DNA from: Terana coerulea
Taxonomy: Eukaryota > Basidiomycota > Agaricomycetes > Polyporales > Phanerochaetaceae
DNA length: 36,761 bases
Direction: 5' to 3'
Assembly (NCBI GenBank): GCA_024811115.1
Contig: JAKOGH010001014.1
Span: forward strand, 1 to 36,761
Within the stretch, counting starts at the first letter, position 1, and each line of letters opens with the position of its first letter. The notes beneath the pieces were generated by a model, which searched no databases, had not been told where the DNA came from, and worked only from the letters and a program-made list of their open reading frames with translations. Position numbers and translations under genes: made by a program. Shown piece after piece: positions 1 through 10,000 of the stretch.

Positions 1-552
1 CCTGGGCTATCGAGAATGGTAAGGTTATCCGATCATTACTGGCGTGTTCGGGCCACTGAGGACGGCTTTCATAGCGTGCTTGCTTGGTGCTTCTTCTCTC
101 CCTGGTATGTTGCTACCGTCTATCCATGCACCCAGACGGTGATACTTAGCGGCGCACATAGGACTGGTCGTCACGGTTATTGCATCGTCCCGGGCGGTCA
201 CCTCGCTGCTGGAGTTAGGCAGCACGTCACCTAGGTGCGTGGATGGCTGCGTGCTGTTCTTTTCAGCTCGCTGAAGGGCCCGTAGTGACGGAGAAACAGA
301 CGTAGAAAAGTCCACGGTAGTGATGGTCTCCGGCGGCGACTCACATAGATTAACGACCAATATTCATCTCGCTTTGTGCGGTCTATCACTATGTCCCTTG
401 CCATCACCTGCTGACCCATTACTAGGGATGAACAAAGCTCTCTGGATGAGTCGCGATCCAGCGTGGTGGTGGATGACCTTGAAGGCAATGCACAGTACAT
501 TACGCGGTCCGATGACCCTGAGACTGGTAATGCCGCCTTCAAAGTACTATAA
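1..552 (+). CDS. Seven-TM receptor-like protein, copy C (5' truncated by window edge)
   Basis: This is the 3' end of a multi-exon membrane-protein gene whose 5' part lies outside the window. Visible exons by splice sites and phase are 1-18, 75-104, 162-234, 321-375 and 426-552, ending at TAA 550-552. Exon 162-234 encodes the last membrane segment and its conserved tail, with VIASSRAVTSLLEL matching copy A (2970-3041) and copy B (around 18042-17969). The next exon carries HRLTTNI, like RLTTEI in copy A. The terminal exon is acidic (SSLDESRSSVVVDDLEG), as in copy A. The donor after 234 is one base out of phase with the acceptor at 320, so one indel or a variant donor is needed there. The start at base 1 is an edge, not a real start. 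The ligand and function are unknown; a receptor-like role is inferred from topology only. Confidence 0.7.
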
Positions 553-1716
553 GGGGCATATGTCTGTCGTTAAGTTCTCACTTCGAGAATGGACTCACTT
601 CCCAGAACTCCCTCAATTACATTCCTTTATAACCACACATTTGCCTTCAAATCGACCCTCCAACCAGCCTGACAGAGCGCCTGCCGTACCCGCGCAACGG
701 GTCCGACAGCGAGACGCCTACCAGTGTCAATCGCAGAAATGTCTTTCCGAACCTCGCTGTCGCTACAGTCTCTTTCATATTATTCTGCAGTCGACCGATT
801 TTTCCGCTTTGTTTGGTTTGCACAAACAAATCCCTTAAAAGGCAACACCACACGTCACCGATATTACACCATGTCTGCTGAGGTGCGTAGAGCTGCGAGT
901 GTACAGGCTTCGCATGCTGCAAACAGATGGTAAGAACCCGGATCACTCAGGCTTGTCTCGCAGTCTTCTTGGAGAAGGGGATTGACCTCACCAGAGATAC
1001 AAGCCTGTTGGAGGAGCGGGACGTGACCCTGGATCCAAAGGTTGCTGCTGATGAGCCTGTTCATTCGGCGGGAACCACCAAAGGACGCAGATATTTCTGC
1101 TACTGTATATTAGAGCAAGTTTAATATAACAGCTTCAAGTCCTACACACCCTTCACCCCGCGGCATGCCTTTGGCTCAGAAGGCCAGCAGCCATGACATG
1201 ACATGGGTGACGTGATGCGTTACCTTGTAAGGGATTTGTTTGTGCGAACCAAACAAGGCGGAAAATCGGTCGACTGCAGAATAATATGAAAGAGACTGTA
1301 ACCATCCCATCAAACCGGTGCACTGCTCGTCACGGTCATCATCCCCTCGACTCGGACCGGGTCCACTTCGCCGCCTGTACGACCACAAGCTCGGGGCTCC
1401 TCCGAACGCCTCGTAAGGTTTGGATCGCCAGAACAACGTGTAGAACGAGCTGGCTGACACACCGCCCTGTAGCCGAGCCAAGCAGAGCTCGAGATGATAC
1501 CGAAATAGCCCTGGGCGCGACACTCTGGATTCTGCGCGGAGTTCTACGTGCGTGCGCCGCGGGCGTATCCTTGTTGGACGGCTCAGGCTCCGAAGGGCGA
1601 GCTCGCATACATATTAGGGCCTGGCGTACTCGCCTTGACTTTCCCGTCGGATCATTTCCCTCTTTCGTCCTGTCAGAGACCCGCTTGCTCCCCCTGGGCC
1701 TGCCTGGCGTGGCACC
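553..1716. other. Intergenic region between copies C and A
   Basis: No gene is supported in this 1.16 kb. It contains the TA-flanked inverted-repeat element at 766-1298. The open frames inside it differ in all frames and have no splice-consistent partner. The last few hundred bases before 1717 should contain the promoter of copy A, but no clear TATA box was found. Confidence 0.6.
766..1298. mobile_element. Non-autonomous Tc1/mariner-like element (MITE), 533 bp
   Basis: Two arms of about 95 bp, 766-862 and 1203-1298, are inverted copies of each other. They differ by one single-base indel (5 versus 4 T) and a handful of substitutions. Both ends begin CAGTCTCTTTCATATTATT reading inward and both are flanked by TA (764-765 and 1299-1300). 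CAGT termini with a TA target duplication are typical of the Tc1/mariner superfamily. The interior of about 340 bp has no transposase-like frame, so the element would depend on a transposase elsewhere. It lies between copies C and A and interrupts neither. A foldback element of another family is possible, but the TA plus CAGT ends favour this call. Confidence 0.75.
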
Positions 1717-3385
1717 ATGGTGAACTGGCAGGGCCCTGACGTCGCGCGTGCGTGCTTCATCGCCACAGGCAAGCTCGATCTGTTCATGACTGGCATGTTC
1801 ACGTTGAGTGCCAGCACAATTGGCGCCAGCGTCTTGCTCACTCTCTTATGGACCTCTAGCTGGCACTTCCTGGTCACGCTCCGCCATGTTGAGATTCCGC
1901 TCATGACGGGACAGCTGAGATGGCGCTGGTCATTCGTGAGTGTTGGGACACTTGTGTAGCTCCTGCTCTGGCTGATGTGTGGTAGGTTTATTATTTCGGT
2001 GCTCGCTACGTGCTACTCCTGGCACAGATACCGTTGTGAAGGATCATATTCTCTCATAAGGGCTCGTTACTTATTGAGTTGTAGACATCAGATACCCCAT
2101 CCCGGTAACCGTCAATGCCTTTGTGTAACTTCATGCGCTGAGCTCCTGATGTCGTAGTGTCGTTCGAAATTCTGGCGGTGGGTTTCAGCATTTGAACGTA
2201 TTGTTCCACATATTTCCTGATTCCATTCGTGAGCAGATAACCGGGATCCTCATATGGATTTTCTCTAGTGGGAATTTAGTTCTTAGAACGTGAGTCTGCG
2301 ACAAGCCTTTAAACAAATCTGAACATTAGCCTCGCAGAATCGCGATCTGGAGCGGCCATCGTCTTGTCACTTGCTTTTTGATAGTGCTACACGTAGGACA
2401 CTGGATAATCTTCTTTTGGCCGGTACGTGTTGAACTGTCTCCGCAAGATGTTTTACATGCGCGGAAGATAGTACGGCTAATGCACCATTAATTAGCTGAA
2501 CTGCCTGGCATCATTCGGACTCGAGGAGACTTCGAACCTACACTCGACGACTCAAACAGAATCGCGAGGAGCAAAACAATACCTTTCTTTTTATACAGTA
2601 AGCTTGCGCAATATGCGCGCAGATGCCTTCACGGGTTAACGCATCGTATCTCCTAGCGTTCGTTCTCGATCTCGTTATTTTGGTCATGACGGTCATCGGA
2701 CTCCTTCGACAACGAGCAGCGAGAAATACAAGGTTATGGAAGAGCCTCTATCACCAGGGCATCTTGTATTTTCTGGTGACGTTTGTAGTCAGCGTGCCGA
2801 TGACGGTCTTCGCGTGGGCCATAGAAAGCTGTGAGTACATCACTGCAATGCTCGCTGAAACTGTGCTCAGCTTGCTGCGGCAGCTTGCATGATCGGAGTT
2901 TTCGCAACTCCAGGTTGGTCGTTCCATTCTGTGGGGACGAGTAAAACCACTGATCTGTGTCACTTGAAGGTCTGGTGACCGCTGTCATTGCGTCTTCTCG
3001 GGCGGTCACCTCGCTGTTGGAGCTAAGTGATACGGCCACTGGCAAGTATGTGATTCGTCCTTCATTTCCGTTCCTTCTCTTATGACATTGAACTACAAAA
3101 GTTTAGGCAGTGAAGAGCCTTCAGTTGCTGTCACGTCGAAGTGTGGGTCGGAGAGGCTGACAACGGAGATCAACATGTCGCTGTACGTGCCAGTGCTGTT
3201 CTATGCATCAGGAGGGAGTCTGCAAGTACTAATTATGGAATAGGAGCGTCACGGACTCGGCGTACGTGTCTGAACGGAATTCTCCAGTGGACGATTGCGA
3301 GGACGCTTCTACTTGCATCGCCTACGTTCCGGACGATCCGGAGCTCGGTGTGGTAATACTCGACCGCAGGGCCTCGCCGTCGTGA
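1717..3385 (+). CDS. Seven-TM receptor-like membrane protein, copy A
   Basis: Thirteen exons fit: 1717-1802, 1860-1935, 1986-2035, 2085-2104, 2158-2177, 2237-2289, 2338-2422, 2496-2597, 2657-2830, 2884-2913, 2970-3041, 3125-3182 and 3244-3385, giving about 322 residues. Translation starts MVNWQGPDVARACF and shows seven hydrophobic segments, including WRWSFVYYFGARYVLLLAQ, NLVLRTIAIW and LDLVILVMTVIGLL, then an acidic cytoplasmic-type tail ending at TGA 3383-3385. Exons 4 and 5 are both only 20 nt, and copy B has the same two 20-nt exons, which strongly supports the model. The intron after 3041 uses a GC donor (gcaagt). One base appears missing at the junction 2422/2496. I recognise the family as an expanded basidiomycete seven-TM family without a known ligand; receptor function is inference. 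Confidence 0.72.
2085..2177 (+). other. Two consecutive 20-nt microexons in copy A
   Basis: Exon 2085-2104 (phase 2 to phase 1) and exon 2158-2177 (phase 1 to phase 0) are each 20 nt, separated by a 53 bp intron. The orthologous positions in copy B, 18927-18908 and 18852-18833, are also exactly 20 nt with the same phases. Without them the gene appears to contain stop codons (for example TGA at 2037-2039, inside an intron). Confidence 0.65.
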
Positions 3386-3944
3386 AGCGGAACAATGCTT
3401 GACTTGCATAGCCCACAACTCTTAGAGAGTGCTCGCTATCATGGCCCATTCTTGCATCACGCATTGTTAGCACCTTCTAGTATCGCCAAAGACCAGTCCT
3501 TTGAACTTCTATCTTTACGGTTTGTGATGAATTCATGACGGGGATCCGTGCGACCAAGGCCAATACATGAATCGGCTCGCTATTCAGTGAAAAAGGCACC
3601 GTCCATTGAAGGATGGGCTACACTGTTATATACAGATTACATCGAGCATATCGACGTTGGCAGCGAGAGACGCATGTACACTTACAAGGGTATCCCGCGG
3701 ATTCCTTGTCTGAATACACTTCGGATTGCTGGGCTCGGCACCGAGAGCGGGGGGACTACTGGTCTTGTCTTGAATAGTGCTGAATTGGCGCGAGGAAGTC
3801 CACCATCAGCCTGAGGTCACGGGTGATGTAACAGTCTTCCGACTAGTTGACGACTCCTGCTTGAGTGGTCGCAAAGGATATCAGCGGCGAGCCATGTGTT
3901 CAACTCGACTCGACACTTACAGAGAAGACCCGTCCGGGGAGGCA
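3386..3944. other. Intergenic region, no gene seen
   Basis: This stretch lies between the convergent 3' ends of copy A and the decarboxylase-like gene. The open frames are short, overlap in antisense and lack similarity or splice-consistent continuation. It probably holds the two 3' UTRs. Confidence 0.5.
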
Positions 3945-4905
3945 TCACTCGTCCTTCTTTCCAAGAACAACACCCACCGGGAACCCCAGGTCGAACTCCC
4001 TCAGCCACATCCCCATCGACCAAGGCTTGACATCCGGGAAGCCAACGTCGTCCCCGAACTTCCCGCCGTCCAATCCGCCCTTCGCCCAGAAAAAGCCCGC
4101 CTTGCCCTTCATCGTCGGCGTGATTGACACCCACTTGTCCGTCCCGACACGCCCGTCGTCTTTCCAGTTGAGGCTCTGCGGGACGGGCGGGTTGACGATT
4201 TCCTGGCTCATGGGCAGATAGCTGCTGTTGAACGGGACGACGCCGCTCGAGAGGAACATGGTCGGCGCGAGATCTAGGATGAAGAACGGCTGGTCTGGAC
4301 TGGCGGGTGGGGCGATGGAGATGCGCGAGTATGGCAGAGCAGAGGGCGAGGTGGCTCCGCTTGGGACGAAGGTGAAGTGTGCGACTTGCTTGACGATGTT
4401 CCAGTTCTTCCTTCCTACAGCGGCGACCGTGAGATGAGTATGACGCAGCAGGGGTGTACACAGTGCTGACCGTTATATACCGACTCCTTCGTTGAAACGT
4501 AGATTCGCGTGATCCGCTGGGCTTGCTGTCCAGTCGGTGGTACAACGAAATGCCCAGGGGACCAGATAATCTCGTCATAAGGGCCTAAGCAATGTTAACG
4601 GACGGCTCTCAGATACTGCATAGTCTAAACTCACCAACAGGGGTCTCGAAGTACCTCACAACCATGACCGATGTCATACCACCCTTATACTCTCCGGATA
4701 CCTTCGGGTCGGCGAAGGCAGAAGCACCCTCAAGAGGGCTGAAGGAGGAAGGGCCAGGATAGGAGGTGGGAGAAGCATAGCCAAAGAGCCAGAAGACTTC
4801 GCCCTTGCATTTCCAGGGTGCTGGGGTTTCTGGGAAGGGCGCAGTCGAGCTTGAGCTGTCCGCACCGTCCATGGCTGTTAGATGAGGTGTGGGGTCCGAG
4901 AACAA
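3945..4905 (-). CDS. Acetoacetate decarboxylase-fold protein
   Basis: Three exons on the minus strand join cleanly: 4872-4635, 4584-4471 and 4414-3945. Introns are 50 and 56 bp with donors gtgagt and gtcagc. From the ATG at 4872 the protein is 273 residues; an in-frame ATG at 4905 would add 11. The order of motifs (KVSGEYKGG near the N-terminus, then GPYDEIIWSPG, RITRIYVST, NGRKNWNIVKQVAHF and a late VKPWSMGMWL) resembles the acetoacetate-decarboxylase-like beta-barrel proteins found in many fungi. These often lack a proven decarboxylase activity. I could not confidently assign a Schiff-base lysine. The protein has no signal peptide or TM segment, so it is probably cytosolic. No frameshift is needed. 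It shares its upstream region with divergent RPN9. Confidence 0.75.
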
Positions 4906-5357
4906 GATCGTGAGCGCGCGAATCCCGCTATTGCTGTCTAATCAGGCTATCTATTGCGGGATCGAATGACTACGCAGAGTTAACATTCGTTCAAACGGCT
5001 ACTGCGTCGAGACGCGAGCTCAGATTTGCCAGCGTTCCCAAGGCGTTTTGTTTGCCAGACGACATCTCTTTGGCTGGCGAGAACGGCGTTAAAGCTGCGC
5101 TTGTAATCCAAGTGCCTGTGAAAGTAGGGGGTATGCAATATGTTTAGCGGACATGGCAGAAACATAACAGTTGACCGCGAGCGTAGCCGCCACGCCCGGC
5201 GGCGCCATGCCTTTACGAGGCAAGTGCAGATTTGGGCGCTTGTTTTCCGCGTGAGCTCCACGTGGATGTCCCGCCTTACGCGTCGCGCACTGGCACCTCT
5301 TGCCTTCACATAACCCTTCCACATCCCAACCTTACATTTACTTTCATTCTCGCCGGA
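4906..5357. promoter_or_regulatory. Divergent promoter region of the decarboxylase-like gene and RPN9
   Basis: About 450 bp separate two start codons that face away from each other. No open frame here is supported. A pyrimidine-rich stretch just upstream of the RPN9 ATG (around 5310-5350) fits a fungal 5' UTR. No TATA box is obvious, as expected for a housekeeping gene. Confidence 0.5.
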
Positions 5358-6734
5358 ATGGCCTCAGAAATGACTGTGGACAAGCCGCAAGCGCCGAAGC
5401 TGGACGTGGACGAATACTTGACTTCTGCGCTGAGCGCAACCCCGCAGAACTTCATCCATATTTCACTACGTTCAAGGACTTGCACTCCAGAAAGTATGTG
5501 GATCTTCATGGGTTCCCATGCGCAATCTGATAGACAAAACTTTTTAGACTATGGCATCAGCTGACGACAAAGCTCACGGAGTTTTTGATGAGCCGCTCTC
5601 GAGACCATACCGTGTTGACGTCTTCGACCGGTTCGTGCGCGAGTTCGAGGACAAGCTGAACCAGCTGCGGCTAGTGGAGCTGGGAGTGAAGGTTGCGAGG
5701 GATATTGATAGTGAGCGAGGTTATTACTATATGCATGTATGCTTGCTAACAGTGCACAGACCCACAAGCACACCTGACGTTCCTCAAGTCATTACTGGAG
5801 CGCATACCAACCGACACTGCATCCGACGCGCATGTCATGCTACTCGCCAACCTCGCCTACGCCAAGCTTTTGTACGGTGACCTCGAAGGCTGCAAGTCCG
5901 ATATCGACGCGGCAGGAGCCGTCCTTGATTCTCTGTCTTCGGTCGAGAGCCGCGTACAAGCAGACTACTACCGCGTCGCGGCCGACTACCACAAGGGCAA
6001 GGCAGACTACTCGCCGTACTACCGCAACTCGCTGCTTTTCCTCGCGTGTATCGATATTGCGGATATGGACCCTGAGGAACGCCTCCTACGTGCGCACGAC
6101 CTCAGCATATCAGCATTCCTCGGCGACAAGATCTACAACTTTGGCGAACTGGTACGCGCTGTCTCTGCTCTGCTCACCGAAACACCTTTGACGTTCCTGC
6201 GCAGTTGATGCACCCCATCTTGGACACGCTAAACCAAACGCCGCACGAATGGCTGAAGAAGTTGCTCTTCACGTTCAACGAGGGGCACATCGGCAAGTTC
6301 GAGGCGCTCGCGCCGCTGTTCCCCGCGAGCCGATTTTGCAGGAGAACTACCCGTTCATGCGACAAAAGATCTGCCTGATGGCGCTCATCGAATCCGTCTT
6401 CAAGCGCGGCGCGTACGACCGGACACTGACGTTCAAAACCATTTCGGAGGAGACACACCTGCCGTACGACGAGGTCGAGCACCTCGTGATGAAGGCTCTC
6501 AGGTGAGTCCTCCGCGCAGGTCTTATGCCGCTCGAAACTAATGGTACTTCTAGCTTAAACCTGATCCGGGGCTCTATCGATCAGGTGGATGAGAAGGCGA
6601 CGGTTACATGGGTGCAGCCCCGTGTGCTCTCAATAGAGCAAATTGGACAGCTTTCGCAGAGGTTGTCGGCGTGGAATGACAAGCTGCATAAAGTCGAGGA
6701 GCGCATCGCACCCGAAGTTCCCGCAACCGCATAG
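5358..6734 (+). CDS. RPN9: 26S proteasome regulatory subunit Rpn9 (PSMD13)
   Basis: Rpn9 is a PCI-domain subunit of the lid of the 26S proteasome and helps assemble and hold the lid. Exons are 5358-5493, 5548-5710, 5760-6151, 6205-6502 and 6554-6734, with introns of 49-54 bp. The family signature is clear: HSRKLWHQLT, FEDKLNQLRLVELGVKV, FLACIDIADMDPEERLLRA, NFGELLMHPILDTL, then the C-terminal PCI winged-helix part with VMKALSLNLIRGSIDQVD and TWVQPRVLS. Corrected length is 390 residues, close to human (376) and yeast (393). Three single bases are missing: about 5440-5446, in the T run 5582-5586, and in the C run 6321-6324. With them restored every exon phase agrees. Because Rpn9 is widely conserved and everything else is intact, these look like sequence errors, not decay. 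Confidence 0.93.
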
Positions 6735-7017
6735 ACCCTGTAAGGTGTATAACTCAGTGTATTTTATATCTTTCCTCATGGTTGAGAAAACATCGTTGAG
6801 TGTATGCGTGCATCTTTGAGAAGGATCCTCGAAGGTTCTAAGTATAAGGTTTTGGTCAAGTTTTGGTGGTCGAAGCACGGGCGCTTGTTAAATGAGCTGC
6901 ACGCGTCCGCGCCTTTGTGCTCTTGCTCCCGACCACCACCATCTCGCCACCCTTTCTTCTCGTTGCATCTCGCTCTTTCATCCCGCTTTCTTGGAATTTC
7001 TTGAACGCGGACACGCG

Positions 7018-10000
7018 ATGCGCACTGTAACTACTCGGCACGCAGAGTACCTACGAGAGAAGCAGGGCAACTCCTGGAGACGCGCCCTCGATCCCAAGTA
7101 TCTACTCGAACTCTTGCAATACACTGATTCTGCCTCTGCAAAAGATTGCGCACGAAGGGGGAGGAAGCGAGCGGTGTCGACTCAGGATGAATCGCTTGTT
7201 GACGGTCCGCGCAAGAAGCTGAAGATGGCGGACGCCGACACGGCGGCCGCAGAGAAGGTGGCGGGCGACGAAGAGGACGAAGAGGAGGTTCCTTCCCGCT
7301 CCTTCCAAGCGTACCGCCACGCTTTCGAGCTGCGCTACATGTCAGGGGGGATTTCCAGAGGCTGGCGAGGACGAGGGGGACGACGAAGACTTGACCTGGG
7401 TGCAGGAGGAAGGCGAGCTTGGCGAGTGGCTCGTCGAGAAAACGCGCAATCCAAGGGCTTTCGTGGGCGGGGAATGGTCGCTCGACAACTTAGAAGTGAA
7501 GCTATGGGCACATGACACGCGTCTCGCAATTTGGACCCGTCTGCCGGGCGCGGCGTCCGAGCGTGAGCTGCTAAGCCTTCCCCGCGTCGACCCCGGCTTC
7601 AGTTCTGCAGACTACGATATGCGCCATCCGCTTGTCCGCGACCCGCTTGTTGCGTGTACAGTCCTCCAGGCAGCCGGGCGCGCCGAAATCTCGACGAGCA
7701 TCCGGGTCGTCGCGACACCGGCGGAGGACGAGGCGCAGATGCCGTTTCGTGTGGTCGTGGACGTGGCCGTATCCTTTGCGAGCCCTGCAATATTCCTACC
7801 AAGTAATCGTGTGGGTAGGGTTGCACCGTCGACGGTCGAAGAAGCGCAGCGGCGCGTGCTGGCCTACGTCTTTGGGCCAGCGCCCGCTGAGCGTAGTCAA
7901 AGCAAGGCCGACGTACCCACGCTCTATTCTACAATGCGGCCTGCCTCTTCGTTGGATAGCCACCAGTTGGAAGTCCAGCATCAGCCCGCCGGGCTGAAAC
8001 CCACTCTTCTGCCTTTCCAAAGACGAACTGTCGCCTGGCTACTCGAGCGCGAGCATGTGCATTTGGATGCTGAGGGGCGCATAGCCCCCAAGCTGGCGGT
8101 GAATGCAAGTCTACCACTCTTTTGGCAACGTGTATCCGTCACGTCATCTGAGGGCTCAGAAGAGTCATGGTATCATAATCATGTCACCGGCGAGATTTCT
8201 GGAACGGCGCCCCAGTCCTCTAATGTCATGGGTGGCATTCTTGCCGAGGAGCCAGGACTCGGCAAAACTCTCGAAAGTATCTCTCTTGTACTGCTTAATC
8301 CCTCGGTCGGCAGGAATCCGACTACGAAGAGCTGGAATGCTGACGCTAGGATATATGTGAAGGAGATCAAGGTGAGTACCTCCTACCATATGCGATCATT
8401 ATGACGTTGCTAAGATGGCCTCCGAACCAGACTACCCTCATAGTCACTCCCGTGTCTCTTGCACAGCAATGGGTGGACGAACTTAAACTTCACGCACCCG
8501 GTCTGAAAGTCCTCGTCTACGACGGATGGGCTAAAGTGCCGGTTCCAATATCTGAGTCTGACCTGGCCGCTGCGCGCGAGGAGAAAGTGAAGGCAGCACG
8601 GAAGGCGAAAACGAGAGCGGCTCGGGCCACTCTCGCTGCTGCGAACGCTCCGAAGGGCAAGGGCAAACAGCCCGCGTCAAGAGGGAAAGCGAAAGTCGAA
8701 GTCAAGGACGATGACGCTTTAATGGACCTGGGAGATGCAGAGCCTGAGGCAGCAGACGACGATGGCCTGACCGACTGGTGCAACTACGTGCACTCGTTTG
8801 ACGTGTGTATCACGACGTACAATGTCCTGCAGCAGGACCTTGGCGTGGCGCGGCCGCCGCCCAATCGTCCGCGGCGCACAAACGTGACCTACGTCAACGT
8901 AGAGCGGTCGCGCAGCCCGCTGGTGATGTGTGAGTGGTACAGAGTGATTATGGATGAGGTTCAGATGGTTGGGGGCGGGCAAACAGAGTGAGTGTTTTCA
9001 TGACTGGGTCATGGGTTGGGTTGCTGATGCCGTTCAGGGAGATGGTGTCGCTGATTCCACGTCTTTCGTCTTTTGCGGTGTCGGGAACCCCGGCTCGTTC
9101 CCAAGTTACGGATTTAATTCATGTGTTAAAGTAAGTCTCACAACTCGCTGAAAGTCTTACGTGAAAATAATTGACGACAATTGCGATACTACACAGCTTT
9201 CTACGCATCGATGCTGTCACTGCACCGAAGGTATGGGCGAGGCTTTTGAAGCCTGGGTATTCTACCCAGTTGATGGACATATTCCGTCGCCACGCCGTCA
9301 GGTAAGCCAATGCACGTAGAATACCTTTGTCAGTGAGCTGTCAGTGAGCTAAACGACATGAGCTTAGAACCATGAAGGCCTCAGTTCAAGACGAGCTGAC
9401 CATACCAAAGCAGACAAGGTTCCTTGTGCCGATTGAACTTGGACGTGTGGAACGACATGTATGTTCAGCCCGCCCTTCCAGCACTTCTACGGCTAATAGG
9501 CGACGGTTCTCTATAGGTCTACGACCAGAACTTTGAGAAGGCGCTGCTAGAGTTGGGTTTCGATGCCCGAGGTGTAGCCGTCGCCGACAACTGGCAAGTT
9601 GACACCGGAAATCTGCGCTCGTGGCTCCGCAAATTGCGGGGCATCTGCACGCACCCGCAGGTCGGCCAGCTGCAGAATCAGGCGGAGAAACTCCACAAGC
9701 CCGGCGTGCTGAAGACTATCGGCGAGGTGCTTGACAGCATGAAGGAGCAAAACTGGCGTAATCTGATGGAGGATCGACGCTTGAAGGTCAGTACCTTGTA
9801 TGTGAGATGTCAAACCTGGACTTACGTGCGCCCATGACAGGTGCAAGTTCTTGCGACCATCGGCCAGCTGTATCAGCACCACAAAGGGCACCGCAACCTC
9901 TATCAGGTCTCACTCGACACTTTACTGAAGGCTGAGAAGGAAGCAAACGATTTGGTCAGAGACATAGAAGCTGCTCTTAGCGCCAATGCCCAGGATGGAA

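Noticed and set aside
235..266. 32-bp intron in copy C ending at ttttcag
   Set aside because: It is shorter than any other intron here, and the acceptor at 320 gives the conserved HRLTTNI exon instead.
2036..2084. Stop codons TGA (2037) and TAG (2082) suggesting copy A is a pseudogene
   Set aside because: They fall in a 49-bp intron with gtgaag/ttgtag borders. The flanking exon phases agree, and copy B has an intron at the same place.
5358..6734. RPN9 as a pseudogene
   Set aside because: Three frame breaks are each a single missing base; all splice sites and conserved residues survive, and no second copy is present to relieve selection.
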